Below are positions 32,946 to 42,673 of a stretch of DNA of 64,000 bases, one piece after another (position 1 is the stretch's first letter; the number at the start of each line of letters is the position of its first letter). The translations under genes and the position numbers were made by a program. The stretch covers positions 124,001 through 188,000 of the forward strand of contig NZ_JH725115.1 in the NCBI RefSeq assembly GCF_000278115.1. Direction: 5' to 3'. The notes under the pieces are model-generated. The model did not search any database. It worked only from the letters and a program-made list of their open reading frames with translations, and was not told where the DNA came from. The DNA comes from Bartonella sp. DB5-6. GTDB taxonomy: Bacteria > Pseudomonadota > Alphaproteobacteria > Rhizobiales > Rhizobiaceae.

Positions 32946-34118
32946 ATGCCTGTCCTTACAAATCCAATTCAACTATTACAGGCGCTTATTCGTTGTCCTT
33001 CTGTTACACCTCATGAAGCGGGTGCCTTGTCAACTTTGGAACAATTTCTAGCAAAGATGAGGTTTCATATTGAACGTCCTGTTTTTTCGGATAAGAATAC
33101 AGAAGATGTTGAAAATCTTTATGCAAAAATAGGGGGAGAGGGACCGCATCTTATGTTTGCAGGCCATACTGATGTTGTGCCACCAGGTGTGTTAGAACAC
33201 TGGATACATCCTCCTTTTGAAGCTGTAATAGATCAAGGGAAGCTATATGGGCGGGGTGCTGTTGATATGAAGGGTGGGATTGCCTGTTTTGTTGCAGCGC
33301 TGGCTCGAGTTCTTGAGAAACGCTCCATTAAAGGGACAGTAAGTTTTCTGATTACCTGCGATGAAGAAGGTCCTGCTATTAACGGTACGGTCAAACTTCT
33401 CAAATGGGCGGAGCAAAAAGGTGAAAAATGGACTGCAGCTCTCGTGGGAGAACCAACAAGCGTAAAAGTTGTTGGTGATGTGATAAAGATTGGACGCCGA
33501 GGATCAATCTCTGGTATTATCACGGTTAAAGGTCGCCAAGGGCATGTTGCCTTTCCTGAGCGAGCAGCTAATCCATTACCTTTAGCAAGTAAGCTTATTC
33601 AAGCATTGACGCAAACTGCTTTAGATCAAGGATCAGAAAATTTTCAACCAAGTAATTTGGAATTAACAACTATTGATACGGGAAATTCAGCGGTAAATGT
33701 TATTCCAGCGCAAACAATGATCCGTTTTAATATACGCTACAACGATCTTTGGACAAAAGAAACGCTTATAGCAGAAATTGAAAAGCGTCTTTCTTCAATA
33801 CAATCAAAAAATAAGTCTGATCAATACCCCTCCTATCATCTGGAATGGATTCCAAGTTTGGGAGATGTTTTTTTGACAAAAAATGATAAACTCGTTAAGA
33901 CTTTGTCAAATGCTATTAAAAGCGTAACAGGAAGTATACCAGAATGTTCAACTTCAGGGGGGACTTCGGATGCGCGATTTATTAAAGACTATTGCCCAGT
34001 GGTTGAATTTGGTTTACTGGGGCAAACGATGCATATGGTGGATGAGTGTGTAAATCTTGATGCACTGGAAACTCTCACTGTTATTTATGAACGTTTCATT
34101 GTTGATTTTTTTGCGTAA
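32946..34118 (+). CDS. dapE: Succinyl-diaminopimelate desuccinylase
   Basis: DapE removes succinate from N-succinyl-L,L-diaminopimelate in the lysine and peptidoglycan diaminopimelate pathway, using two zinc ions. The 390 residues carry [11 protein letters not shown] with His74, [10 protein letters not shown] with Asp107, [12 protein letters not shown] with Glu140/Glu141, and the dimerisation domain with [20 protein letters not shown]. The ATG at 32946 follows a GGAAGAGC. dapD, acting earlier in this pathway, lies about 20 kb away on the other strand. In related rhizobia dapE is typically next to truA, which here lies at 55.8 kb. Confidence 0.95.
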   Translation: MPVLTNPIQLLQALIRCPSVTPHEAGALSTLEQFLAKMRFHIERPVFSDKNTEDVENLYAKIGGEGPHLMFAGHTDVVPPGVLEHWIHPPFEAVIDQGKLYGRGAVDMKGGIACFVAALARVLEKRSIKGTVSFLITCDEEGPAINGTVKLLKWAEQKGEKWTAALVGEPTSVKVVGDVIKIGRRGSISGIITVKGRQGHVAFPERAANPLPLASKLIQALTQTALDQGSENFQPSNLELTTIDTGNSAVNVIPAQTMIRFNIRYNDLWTKETLIAEIEKRLSSIQSKNKSDQYPSYHLEWIPSLGDVFLTKNDKLVKTLSNAIKSVTGSIPECSTSGGTSDARFIKDYCPVVEFGLLGQTMHMVDECVNLDALETLTVIYERFIVDFFA

Positions 34119-34219
34119 AAAAGAAGCAATTGTTTTTTAAAAAACATTTTTACCACAAATTAAAAACCGTGAATGCTATATCGCAATTGATGAGAACGCA
34201 GGTTAAAGTCATAAAGATG

Positions 34220-35419
34220 CTAGTTTGCTAATTGGTTGATAATGTGGTCAAGAAGGATGCGTCCTTTTTTTGTCGCTTTTAAGCGCTGATTTCCTAGCAT
34301 TTCTACTAGCCCTTGTTGTTGTAAATCGATAAGCTTTTCCATTGGTAAACCCTTGGGGCTTAAGGTTTCATAACGTGTAAGATTCAAACCTTCGCAAAGA
34401 CGCAATCCCATGAGAAGCATTTCGTTTGCCTGTTGCTCTCTGGTCAATTGTTCTGTTTCAACGCAGCCATGTCCTGTAGTTTCTACCAATTCAAGCCAGT
34501 GTTCAGGATACCTTTCATTGATTGTGACATAACGTTCATGGTTTTCATTGTGTGATAAAGATGTTTTTGAGAAAGCGGAAAAATTGTTCAATGGATGCTT
34601 TATAAAGCGACCATGTGCCCCTGGACCAAAGCCTGCGTATTCATGATAACGCCAATAAAGAAGATTGTGTGCTGATTCGGAACCGGGACTTGCGTGATTT
34701 GAGATCTCATAGGCTGGAAGTCCATGTGTAGTAGTTATTTCTTGGGTAAGATGATACAGATCTGCTGCGAGTTCTGAAGCGGGGAGGATAAGTCTTCCTG
34801 CGGCGTGAAGCCGCTTAAAGGCAGTTCCTTCTTCGATAGTCAGTTGGTAAAGAGAAAGATGGTCTGCTGCCAAGTCAATGGCTTGAAAAAGTTCATTTTT
34901 CCATTGCTCGAGTGTTTGCTCGGGGCGGGCATAAATAAGATCAAAAGATAAACGTGGAAAGATTTTCCGCGCCAAAGCAATCGCGTGAAGAGCCTGTTTT
35001 ACATCATGGAGACGGCCAAGTTGTCGTAATGCCTTGTCATTGAGTGCTTGTACACCTAAGGATAAGCGGTTAATTCCTGCCGCTCTGTATCCGTGAAAGC
35101 GTTCTGCTTCTACACTTGATGGGTTGGCTTCCAGTGTGATTTCGGCTTTATCATCGACCGTCCACTTTTTTGCAACTGCTTGCAATAAAGCATCAACAGT
35201 TTGAGGAGTCATAAGAGAGGGCGTCCCCCCACCAATAAAGATACTGGTAATATGACGTGGACCTATTTTATGGTATTGCGTTTCTATTTCACGTTCAAAA
35301 GCGGTTACAAAGCGTGATTGATCAACACCATGGACGCGTACGTGCGAATTAAAGTCACAATAAGGACATTTAGCAGCGCAAAAAGGCCAATGAATATAAA
35401 TGCCAAAAATTTTATTCAT
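34220..35419 (-). CDS. hemW: HemW, radical-SAM heme chaperone
   Basis: A 399-residue radical-SAM protein that binds heme and may pass it to respiratory enzymes; HemW is often mis-annotated as oxygen-independent coproporphyrinogen oxidase. The [4Fe-4S]-binding cysteines are 14, 18 and 21 in [18 protein letters not shown], the HemW-type signature. GGGTPSLM follows and the PEQTLEQWK block lies in the core. The start overlaps the rdgB stop by 4 bp (ATGA), so the two genes are translationally coupled. Confidence 0.94.
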   Translation of the reverse strand: MNKIFGIYIHWPFCAAKCPYCDFNSHVRVHGVDQSRFVTAFEREIETQYHKIGPRHITSIFIGGGTPSLMTPQTVDALLQAVAKKWTVDDKAEITLEANPSSVEAERFHGYRAAGINRLSLGVQALNDKALRQLGRLHDVKQALHAIALARKIFPRLSFDLIYARPEQTLEQWKNELFQAIDLAADHLSLYQLTIEEGTAFKRLHAAGRLILPASELAADLYHLTQEITTTHGLPAYEISNHASPGSESAHNLLYWRYHEYAGFGPGAHGRFIKHPLNNFSAFSKTSLSHNENHERYVTINERYPEHWLELVETTGHGCVETEQLTREQQANEMLLMGLRLCEGLNLTRYETLSPKGLPMEKLIDLQQQGLVEMLGNQRLKATKKGRILLDHIINQLAN

Positions 35420-36063
35420 GAGGGTGTTAAAAGGTTTTCTGCGAAAAGCTTGAAAGCACGCGCGCGATGCGAGAGGGGTGTTTTATCATTTAGCTTCCAG
35501 CCATGTTTTTGCTCTGTTGACATTTCACCAAAGGTATTTTCATATCCATCTGGTAAAAAAATGGGATCAAAGCCAAAACCTTTATCTCCACGTGGTGGCC
35601 AAATGAATGTACCTTCAACGCACCCACGGAAATAATCTGCATAAGCATCGGGCCATGCAATGCAGATGACTGATATAAATCGGCCTTTCCGTTGGCTTTT
35701 TTCATGTGCTCCAACTTTTTGGAGTTCATCTTCTACTTTTTGCATAGCTTTTAAAAAATTACGTGTGCCATCAGGTTGAAGGGCAAGGTCAGCTGTATAA
35801 ACGCCCGGTGCACCACCCAATGCATCCACTTCCATGCCAGAATCATCAGAAAGAGCCGGAAGTCCTGTATTTTTTGCTGCTGCAAAAGCTTTAATGTAGG
35901 CATTTTCTTCAAATGTTGTTCCCGTTTCTTTTGGTTCTGGTAATCCGAGCTCTTTTGCGGATTGTATTGTTAAACCAAAAGGGGCAACCAATGCGGTAAT
36001 TTCATGCAATTTTCCGGTGTTATGTGTAGCAATGACGAGTTTTTTTGTTGCTATGCTTCTCAT
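35416..36063 (-). CDS. rdgB: Non-canonical purine NTP pyrophosphatase (RdgB/HAM1)
   Basis: RdgB hydrolyses dITP, XTP and related nucleotides, keeping them out of DNA. The 215 residues begin with the family signature [11 protein letters not shown], then [39 protein letters not shown] and [14 protein letters not shown] chose the ATG at 36063 because GGAG lies 8 nt upstream. The ATG at 36069 has that site too close. It is the first gene of rdgB-hemW. In most rhizobia rph lies between rdgB and hrcA; here that gap is only about 310 bp and holds no rph. Confidence 0.95.
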   Translation of the reverse strand: MRSIATKKLVIATHNTGKLHEITALVAPFGLTIQSAKELGLPEPKETGTTFEENAYIKAFAAAKNTGLPALSDDSGMEVDALGGAPGVYTADLALQPDGTRNFLKAMQKVEDELQKVGAHEKSQRKGRFISVICIAWPDAYADYFRGCVEGTFIWPPRGDKGFGFDPIFLPDGYENTFGEMSTEQKHGWKLNDKTPLSHRARAFKLFAENLLTPS

Positions 36064-36377
36064 ATACATTTCTCCAGAAATGAAAGGGGGATACTATTTT
36101 TATGCTGGAAACTAGCTTAAGTGACCGTATGATAGGGATCTTATCAGATTTTACAAGACACGATCTTTTTGCATGTTTATTGATATCCTATTTAAATGAA
36201 ATCTTTTGTATTTGATAAGGATAATAATTGCAAAGACATAAAGGCTGTACTCCTTTAATGGTAGCATTTTTTATGATAAATATATAGTGTGCTTTTGCAC
36301 TACTTTAGACTGTTTGACCAAACCTTGGCAAAACTTATATAAGAAGGAAGTATTTTTAGAGTAGTGAATTAATTGTA
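36064..36377. other. Divergent promoter region between rdgB and hrcA
   Basis: About 310 bases with no readable gene. A sigma-70-like promoter for hrcA lies at its right end. No CIRCE repeat (ttagcactc-N9-gagtgctaa) is seen. Confidence 0.6.
36314..36341 (+). promoter_or_regulatory. Putative sigma-70-type promoter of hrcA
   Basis: A -35 box ttgacc at 36314-36319 and a -10 box tatata at 36336-36341 are separated by 16 bp, about 37 bp before the hrcA start at 36378. The match is good but untested. Confidence 0.45.
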
Positions 36378-37448
36378 ATGAAGCACAAACCTATTGATGA
36401 TGAACTAAAATATCTTGATGAGCGTTCACGTGATATCTTTCGTCATATTGTTGAGGCTTATCTTAATGATGGTGAACCTGTAGGATCACGAAATCTTTCG
36501 CGGCTTTTGCAACAGACATTGTCACCTGCTACGATTCGCAATGTGATGAGTGATCTCGAACATCTTGGGTTGATTTATGCACCGCATGTGTCTGCGGGGC
36601 GAATGCCAACACAATCAGGGTTAAGATTTTTTGTTGATGCATTTATGGAAGCGGGTGATTTGCCAAGCGAGGAGCGTGAAAGTATCGAAACGCAAGTCAA
36701 GGAGGCTGGTCATGCACAATCTGTAGAACATTTTCTCGTTCAAGCGAGTCGCGTTCTTTCAGATCTTTCACGTGGAGCGGGGCTTGTTCTAGCAACGAAA
36801 TATGAAGGGACGTTGAAGCATATTGAATTCGTACGTCTTGATGGAGCGCAAGCTCTTGCAGTTTTAGTAACCCAACAAGGGGAGGTTGAGAATCGTGTTG
36901 TTCATTTACCGGAAGGTGTTACCCATGCACAATTGACAGAGGCAACGAATTTTCTCAATGCTCATATTCAGGGGCGTACATTGAGTGAAGCTAAAGAAGA
37001 AATTGCACGTTTATGCTCAGAAACGCGGGCTGCGCTTGATCATTTGTCTCATCATCTTGTTGAAACAGGGTTAGCTCTTTGGGGAGGAGAAGGTGCTGAT
37101 CATAAAATACACCTTATTGTTCGCGGGCGCAGTAATTTGCTTGAAGATGTAAAAGCAGAAGAAGATTTGGAGCGGTTACGACATCTGTTTGATGATCTTG
37201 AAACGCGTGAAAGTATGGCACAGCTTCTTGATTTAACGGATGAAGGTTCAGGAGTTCGTATCTTTATTGGTTCAGAAAACAAATTGTTTTCGCTTTCTGG
37301 TTCTTCTTTAGTGGTGGCACCTTATCGTGATTCAAAGCAAAGAGTTATTGGTGCTTTAGGTGTTATTGGACCCACGCGGCTTAATTATGCTAGGATTGTG
37401 CCCATGGTTGATTATACGGCTCAACTTATATCACAACTGTTGCGTTAA
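36378..37448 (+). CDS. hrcA: Heat-inducible transcription repressor HrcA
   Basis: HrcA represses heat-shock operons such as groESL by binding CIRCE operators and depends on GroEL for folding. The 356 residues start with the winged-helix region (VGSRNLSRLLQQTLSPATIR), followed by GLIYAPHVSAGRMPT and the GAF-like and inserted dimerisation regions. The C-terminus has the GALGVIGPTRLNYARIVPMV block. Length is normal. It sits directly upstream of grpE, a common alphaproteobacterial arrangement. No CIRCE operator is visible in this window, so its target lies elsewhere. Confidence 0.95.
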   Translation: MKHKPIDDELKYLDERSRDIFRHIVEAYLNDGEPVGSRNLSRLLQQTLSPATIRNVMSDLEHLGLIYAPHVSAGRMPTQSGLRFFVDAFMEAGDLPSEERESIETQVKEAGHAQSVEHFLVQASRVLSDLSRGAGLVLATKYEGTLKHIEFVRLDGAQALAVLVTQQGEVENRVVHLPEGVTHAQLTEATNFLNAHIQGRTLSEAKEEIARLCSETRAALDHLSHHLVETGLALWGGEGADHKIHLIVRGRSNLLEDVKAEEDLERLRHLFDDLETRESMAQLLDLTDEGSGVRIFIGSENKLFSLSGSSLVVAPYRDSKQRVIGALGVIGPTRLNYARIVPMVDYTAQLISQLLR

Positions 37449-37507
37449 AACATTTAGGTGAACATTTATATTATAAATATTCATTGTATTAAGATGCGTA
37501 AATACCC

Positions 37508-37536
37508 CTTGATTTTTGCCTGCAGAATTTCGATAT
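37508..37536 (+). promoter_or_regulatory. Putative heat-shock (sigma-32/RpoH) promoter of grpE
   Basis: A -35 box cttgat at 37508-37513 and a -10 box cgatat at 37531-37536 with a 17-bp spacer match the alphaproteobacterial RpoH pattern (CTTGAA ... C.ATAT). It lies about 37 bp before the grpE start. Confidence 0.5.
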
Positions 37537-37572
37537 CGAGAATAACAAATCTTATGAAGGAATGGAATTTTT

Positions 37573-38235
37573 ATGTCTGAAGAAAAAAACAAATTTACTG
37601 ACGCTTCATTTGAAAATCGCGATTTGAAAAATCCAACTGATCGTGATGCACTTAAACAAGCAGCAGATGAGTTTTTAAAAACGCGCGAAGCCGAAGCTCG
37701 CGCAGAGATTTCAAAAGAGGAAAATGAGTTTATAGATCCTTTAGCTGCTTTGCAGAACGAAAATAAAGACCTGAAAGACCAGCTTTTACGTCTTGCTGCA
37801 GATATGGAAAACCTTCGACGTCGTACTGCACGTGATATGGCGGATGCGAAGGCTTATTCAATTGCCAATTTTGCGCGTGACATGTTATCTGTTTCTGATA
37901 ACCTCAATCGTGCTTTAGAGGCTATTCCAGAAGGGGCAAAGGAGAGTGATGCTGGTTTGAAAACATTAGCGGAGGGAGTTGAGATGACTGAGCGTGCAAT
38001 GATAGCAGCGTTGGAACGTCACGGAGTGCAGAAAATTCATCCAGAAGGGCAAAAATTTGATCCTCACTTTCACCAAGCAATGTTTGAAATTCCTAACTCT
38101 GATGTTCCAGATAACACTGTTCAACAAGTTGTTCAGGCAGGTTACATTATCGGTGAACGTGTTTTGCGTCCAGCTATAGTAGGTGTAGCCAAAGGTGGAG
38201 CAAAAGAAGCTTCTGTTAAATCTGATTCAGCTTAA
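37573..38235 (+). CDS. grpE: GrpE, nucleotide exchange factor for DnaK
   Basis: GrpE releases ADP from DnaK and is a thermosensor through its long coiled coil. The 220 residues have an acidic N-terminal part, a coiled coil around [20 protein letters not shown], the [17 protein letters not shown] signature, and a C-terminal domain with [20 protein letters not shown] and [16 protein letters not shown]. The hrcA-grpE gap is 124 bp and contains its own putative heat-shock promoter, so grpE can be expressed alone. A hairpin terminator follows. Confidence 0.95.
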   Translation: MSEEKNKFTDASFENRDLKNPTDRDALKQAADEFLKTREAEARAEISKEENEFIDPLAALQNENKDLKDQLLRLAADMENLRRRTARDMADAKAYSIANFARDMLSVSDNLNRALEAIPEGAKESDAGLKTLAEGVEMTERAMIAALERHGVQKIHPEGQKFDPHFHQAMFEIPNSDVPDNTVQQVVQAGYIIGERVLRPAIVGVAKGGAKEASVKSDSA

Positions 38236-38321
38236 AATGCATCAAAAATATACCCACCGCGCAAAGGTGCAGTACTGCATGCAATGCTACACCCGTAAGG
38301 CATTCTATCAAAGAGAGTTCT

Positions 38322-38350
38322 AAAGGATGTTAGAAACATCCTTTTATTCT
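38322..38350 (+). terminator. Terminator between grpE and thpR
   Basis: A perfect 10-bp stem (aaaggatgtt / aacatccttt) with a 3-nt loop ends in a T-rich run. It lies between convergent grpE and thpR and may act on both strands. Confidence 0.75.
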
Positions 38351-38883
38351 TGAAGTGCCCAGCTTCTTTTTACAATGTACGGAGCGTCGCTTGAAGGAGA
38401 CGGTGATAACAATAGAACAAAATGATCGACCTTAAAAGGAGGGAACAAAAAACTACCTCGAGAAGACAAATAAGAAGGAAGATCATCAGGTTTAATATCA
38501 AGCAATCTCGCAAGAGTAATATGCGGAGTAAATTGTTTTTCATCAGGTGTTAAGTGCAGGCTGCTCCGAATACATTGAATCTTTTCATGTAGAAGACTGA
38601 GAGTTTCACAAGGCTCAATACGAACAACAAGGGAATGCGGAGCATTTTCTGAACCAAAAACCTCAAAACCTCTTGCTTGCAGCATAAAAGGAGAGAGCTT
38701 TATTGTGTCAAAAGCACGCACAATTTCATCTGTTAGGGAGCTTTCAATTTCACCAAAAAAAGACAAAGTGACGTGAAAGTTCTGCGGATTGATCCACTGC
38801 GCTTGTGGTAAGCCATTTTGCAGCGATATGAGTGCTTCTGTTGTTTGTTGAGGAATTTGAAGAGCACAAAACAGACGGTTCAT
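38344..38883 (-). CDS. thpR: RNA 2',3'-cyclic phosphodiesterase (2H family)
   Basis: A 179-residue 2H phosphoesterase. The two catalytic HxT motifs are visible: NFHVTLSFFG and FTPHITLARL. The family opens 2',3'-cyclic phosphates and was first described as an archaeal tRNA ligase (LigT). The gene converges on grpE. Its physiological substrate is unknown. Confidence 0.9.
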   Translation of the reverse strand: MNRLFCALQIPQQTTEALISLQNGLPQAQWINPQNFHVTLSFFGEIESSLTDEIVRAFDTIKLSPFMLQARGFEVFGSENAPHSLVVRIEPCETLSLLHEKIQCIRSSLHLTPDEKQFTPHITLARLLDIKPDDLPSYLSSRGSFLFPPFKVDHFVLLLSPSPSSDAPYIVKRSWALQE

Positions 38884-39520
38884 GATATTTCCTTACAGTG
38901 AAAAGATGCCACCACAAACGCAATGGCGAACAACAAGCACAAAGCCTGTACCGCTAAGTATAAGGCGATGATGCAAAAAAATAATGTCTAAAAAATGTCT
39001 ATAATAATTAAATGCATAAATCTTATGAATCTAAAAGAGTGGTTATGATGCAAACAAAAACCATATTTGCATACTTTTTAATACAAAGATGTGCAGTGGA
39101 GGATTGCTTGCGTTTTCATTATAAACACCGTAAATACAGTCTAAGATAAGGAAAGTTGATAAATTTCTGATTTATGTGTTTATCTTTATATTTGTCTAAA
39201 ATAGCTTAAAAGTTGGCATATTTGGCAAAAGGTGAATGTTTCTCTTTTCTGTAGTAAATATTTAGGCATATGTGTTAAGTCGTAATAATAACTATAATAC
39301 ACGATAAACATTCAAATTGATCAAATATTGTTTGGAAGAGAAGTTACACACAAACATTGTACACAACACGGATTATGTTTATGAATAATTATACACCTAA
39401 TCTATCATCGACATGAATGCAGATATTTTTAAGAAAAAATGGGGAAACCAATCAATACAATAATAGAAGAAGTCTCGCCTTATTTCAAAGATAACCATCA
39501 TTCCTTTTTTGTGAGAAGCT
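38884..39520. other. Gene-free stretch downstream of ptsH
   Basis: About 640 AT-rich bases between thpR and ptsH. In relatives ahcY would come directly after ptsH. The HPr-to-ahcY link is broken here, so this is a likely rearrangement edge. No transposase, repeat or tRNA was seen. Confidence 0.5.
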
Positions 39521-39814
39521 TTAGTTTTCTTCTCCAAATTTATTATTGATAAGTTTTTCAAGAGCATCGAGAGCGTCAGTTGCTTCTGGTCCTGATACAC
39601 GGATAGTAAGGTTACAACCAGGGGAGGCTGCTAACATCATAAGTCCCATAATAGATGAACCGCCAACGATTTTTCCATCTTTTTCAACTTCAACAATGGC
39701 GTTAAAATTGTCAACAGTTTGTACAAACTTTGCGGAAGCACGCGCATGTAATCCACGTTTATTACAGATATTAAAATGACGGCTTATACAGGGGAGAGTA
39801 TCTTTAGAAAGCAT
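39521..39814 (-). CDS. ptsH: HPr, phosphocarrier protein of the PTS
   Basis: A 97-residue HPr. The phosphoacceptor His23 lies in CNKRGLHARASAKF, and the serine region GGSSIMGLMMLAASP includes the HprK target. No sugar-specific permease is near. In rhizobia this HPr belongs to the nitrogen-type or regulatory PTS with EI-Ntr, EIIA and HprK. I chose the ATG at 39814. The frame is open to 39853 but would overlap the EIIA gene and adds residues that HPr lacks. Confidence 0.93.
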   Translation of the reverse strand: MLSKDTLPCISRHFNICNKRGLHARASAKFVQTVDNFNAIVEVEKDGKIVGGSSIMGLMMLAASPGCNLTIRVSGPEATDALDALEKLINNKFGEEN

Positions 39815-39839
39815 CAGTGTTTCATTATCCGCTATAAAA

Positions 39840-40229
39840 TTATACTGGTACATTAATATATTTACGCCCTGCTTCTTGTGCTATTCTTAAAGCTTCTGAT
39901 AATGAAATATCAGGACATTGACGAATAGATATCAGTTTAATGAGCATGGGGAGATTAACACCCGCAATCATTTCAACGCGTCCTTTTTCAACAGCAGAAA
40001 TAGCCATATTTGACGGCGTTCCACCGAACACATCTGTTAATATGATTACACCATGGTTTGTATCTGTAGAGGAAACTGCCGCTATAATATCACCTCGGCG
40101 CTGATCTATGTCATCATCGGGATAGACGCATATTGTTGCAAATTTTTCTTGTGTTCCAACAACATGCTCTACAGCATGTAGAAATTCGACAGCCAGCTCA
40201 CCGTGCGTTACAAGCACGAGTCCAATCAT
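39840..40229 (-). CDS. PTS EIIA component, mannose family
   Basis: A 129-residue EIIA-Man domain protein (often named ManX or PtsM in rhizobia). The phosphorylated histidine is His9 in LVTHGELAVE. TDVFGGTPSNMAI is the family's second signature. It accepts phosphate from HPr, and with no EIIB or EIIC partner nearby its role is probably regulatory. The gene lies between hprK and ptsH in the expected order. Confidence 0.92.
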   Translation of the reverse strand: MIGLVLVTHGELAVEFLHAVEHVVGTQEKFATICVYPDDDIDQRRGDIIAAVSSTDTNHGVIILTDVFGGTPSNMAISAVEKGRVEMIAGVNLPMLIKLISIRQCPDISLSEALRIAQEAGRKYINVPV

Positions 40230-40361
40230 TTACACAAACTCCTGTTAACTAAAGACCCGACCATATTGGTGGAAAAGACATTTTACAAGGCTTTGTTCTG
40301 CTGCCAAGAAAAATTTGCAAAAAAAAGGCAAAAATAATGATTTTTTTATTTTTAGAAAAAA

Positions 40362-40826
40362 TCAGACAGATTTACGCCATACTTTTCTAAAAAAGAATGC
40401 TTCAATAGCCTGACAAATGGCTGTACAATCGGCTTCATGAAGGCTAGGAAGTTTTAAAAGAGGAATGCGTAAATTTGCAAATTGAAAAGTTTTATTTATG
40501 GAAAAGCGTTCATATTCAGGACCAAGAAGAATAACACAATCGATAATTGTTTGTTTTTCAAACTCTATCGCATAGAGTCCCGCACCGCGGATTTCAATGC
40601 CTCCTTGTAAACCTTCTGGTGTATATCCGTGAAGTTTTCCATTTTCCACACGGAGCTCAGTGTAATCGTCACTGATAAGTTTTGCTTCACGTTTTGACCA
40701 CTCAGCACGGTCGATCAAAGAAAGGGTAAGGGTTGATTTTCCTGAACCCGATGGGCCTATAATCAACAGCCCCTTTCCTCCGAGCTGAAGACAATTTGCA
40801 TGCAGTAATTCACTTTCTGTTTTCAT
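40362..40826 (-). CDS. hprK: HPr kinase/phosphorylase, short form
   Basis: A 154-residue HprK that phosphorylates HPr on serine. The P-loop GPSGSGKSTL lies near residues 23-32, and the C-terminal catalytic region has the GGIEIRGAGLYAIEF block. The N-terminal domain found in Firmicutes HprK is absent, which is normal for alphaproteobacteria. The gene starts 23 bp after batS, so the two-component system and the PTS regulators are likely co-transcribed. Confidence 0.93.
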   Translation of the reverse strand: MKTESELLHANCLQLGGKGLLIIGPSGSGKSTLTLSLIDRAEWSKREAKLISDDYTELRVENGKLHGYTPEGLQGGIEIRGAGLYAIEFEKQTIIDCVILLGPEYERFSINKTFQFANLRIPLLKLPSLHEADCTAICQAIEAFFFRKVWRKSV

Positions 40827-40849
40827 GCTTTTTGCTTTGGATAAACGAT

Positions 40850-42634
40850 TTATTTAGCGAAGGGAAGCATAATAATAAAACGTGCTCCAGTTTTACTATT
40901 TCCAAGTTTGGGGTCAACAATATTTTCTGCTGTAATTGTCCCATTATGGGCTTCGATGATTTGCCGACTAATAGATAGGCCAAGTCCTGAGTTTTGTCCA
41001 AAAGTATCTTCGTTTGGTCGATCAGTGTAGAAACGTTCAAAAATGCGTTCAATATTATCTGAACGAATACCGGGTCCGTTGTCTTCTATAGTTAAAATGA
41101 GGGTTGAACCATGACTTTTCATAGTTATACAAATTTTACCACTATTATGGGGGATGAAGGAGCGTGCGTTTTCAATGAGATTGGAAATAACTTGCCCTAA
41201 ACGGAGTTCGTGTCCCAACACAAGATAGGCTTTTCCATGAGGAAGTGGGACAACATTAAGGCTTATATCAATGGTTTGCGTATTACGGTATACTTCCTGA
41301 ACAGCATGAACAAGACTTTCCAAGAGCAGTGTCATATCAACAATTTGTGCGGTTTCGCGAGCAAGTTCTGCGTCTAGTCTAGAGGCATCAGAAATATCAG
41401 TAATTAAACGGTCTAGACGACACACATCATGTTGAATAATTTCAAACAATTGCTCCTGTGCTTCTTCATTTTTAGCTAGTGGAAGTGTTTCAACAGCACT
41501 CCGTAATGAGGTAAGCGGATTTTTTAATTCGTGGCTTACATCAGCAGCAAAACGTTCAATGGCTTCAATGCGCATATAAAGGGCATTTGTCATATCACGA
41601 ATAGAAGTAGAAAGATGACCAATTTCATCTTCACGCATTGAAAAATCAGGAATTTCTACGCGCTTATTATTGCCATTGCGCACACGGTTAGCAGAGGCAG
41701 ATAATTTGCTTAAGGGATGCGCAATCGTGTGAGCTAAAAATAAAGAAAGTACCAAAAGCACACTGCCTACAACGGCAAAGACTTTAAAAATGACCAATCT
41801 TTCTCCCTTTACAATGTTGTCAATATCTGAACCGGTGGTAGAAAGAAGAAGTGCCCCTACTACTGCACGGTAGCGTTGAACAGGTACAGCAACAGAAACG
41901 ATTAATTGACCTTGTCTGTTGCGTCGTTGGGTAGTAGAAAGAGTCCCATTTAATGCTCGGTATACTTCTGGGTAAGCAATAGCATTGTTTTTTGTTTGTT
42001 CTCTATCAAGAGCAACACCACTGCCGTAAAATGTGTTTGAAAACCATGAAGAGAGGCGTTCCCATGTATTTTGTTCAGTTTTAAGTGGTGGTAAGTCATA
42101 GCTAAAAACTTCACCACTTGAATAAAGAGCGCGCGAATCAAGAAGGAGAGTGGCATCACGATCATAAATACGCGCTCTCGTTGTTTTGGGTGTGATAAGG
42201 CGTCGTAAAAGAGGGGCAACTTGTTCAGGATTTATGGGAAAGTCCCAAGAGTCTGTTGATTGTGGTGTGGGGGTAACACTTTCTCCAGCTTGTAATTCCA
42301 AAAGTTTTTGGGGATCAATGAGAATAGAATTTGTATCTACCGTTGCAGAAGCGGCAATGGCTCCAGCGATAATTTTTCCTTGAGTAAATAAACTTTCGAT
42401 TTTCGCTTCAATTAAACCATCACGAAATTGATTAAGGTATAAAATACCTGTAACCAGAACAGCAAGGGCAGCAATATTTAATATAACAATGCGGCGTGTA
42501 AGACTAGAAAAAAGCAATTGTCTGAGAAGGCGCTGTATTCGAAGATGCAAATGGGCAAGCATGGGAAACGGCGTTGAAAGGATACCATTTGGTGCTGTTT
42601 TTTGCAGAGTTTCCAGTTGAGTATTTTTTGTCAT
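40850..42634 (-). CDS. batS: BatS/ChvG/ExoS-type sensor histidine kinase
   Basis: A 594-residue inner-membrane kinase of the BvrS/ChvG/ExoS family. Helices at about 48-66 and 279-301 bracket a large periplasmic sensor loop. A HAMP domain follows (HTIAHPLSKLSASANRVRNG). His368 in FAADVSHELKNPLTSL is the phosphorylated residue. The ATPase has NLIENARSF, DNGPGIRSDN and GLGLSISRQI. In Bartonella BatRS responds to host-like pH and controls the VirB/D4 secretion system and adhesins (established for relatives). The gene starts 39 bp after batR. Confidence 0.94.
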   Translation of the reverse strand: MTKNTQLETLQKTAPNGILSTPFPMLAHLHLRIQRLLRQLLFSSLTRRIVILNIAALAVLVTGILYLNQFRDGLIEAKIESLFTQGKIIAGAIAASATVDTNSILIDPQKLLELQAGESVTPTPQSTDSWDFPINPEQVAPLLRRLITPKTTRARIYDRDATLLLDSRALYSSGEVFSYDLPPLKTEQNTWERLSSWFSNTFYGSGVALDREQTKNNAIAYPEVYRALNGTLSTTQRRNRQGQLIVSVAVPVQRYRAVVGALLLSTTGSDIDNIVKGERLVIFKVFAVVGSVLLVLSLFLAHTIAHPLSKLSASANRVRNGNNKRVEIPDFSMREDEIGHLSTSIRDMTNALYMRIEAIERFAADVSHELKNPLTSLRSAVETLPLAKNEEAQEQLFEIIQHDVCRLDRLITDISDASRLDAELARETAQIVDMTLLLESLVHAVQEVYRNTQTIDISLNVVPLPHGKAYLVLGHELRLGQVISNLIENARSFIPHNSGKICITMKSHGSTLILTIEDNGPGIRSDNIERIFERFYTDRPNEDTFGQNSGLGLSISRQIIEAHNGTITAENIVDPKLGNSKTGARFIIMLPFAK

Positions 42635-42673
42635 CGATTTGATCGCTGTTCAAACTTGTGCGACAAAAGAGCT

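Noticed and set aside
34131-34146. Palindrome tgttttttaaaaaaca between dapE and hemW as a terminator or operator
   Set aside because: Only A/T run symmetry without a loop or GC stem; expected by chance in this base composition.
36064-36377. CIRCE operator near hrcA or dnaK
   Set aside because: No ttagcactc-N9-gagtgctaa match was seen upstream of hrcA, grpE or dnaK.
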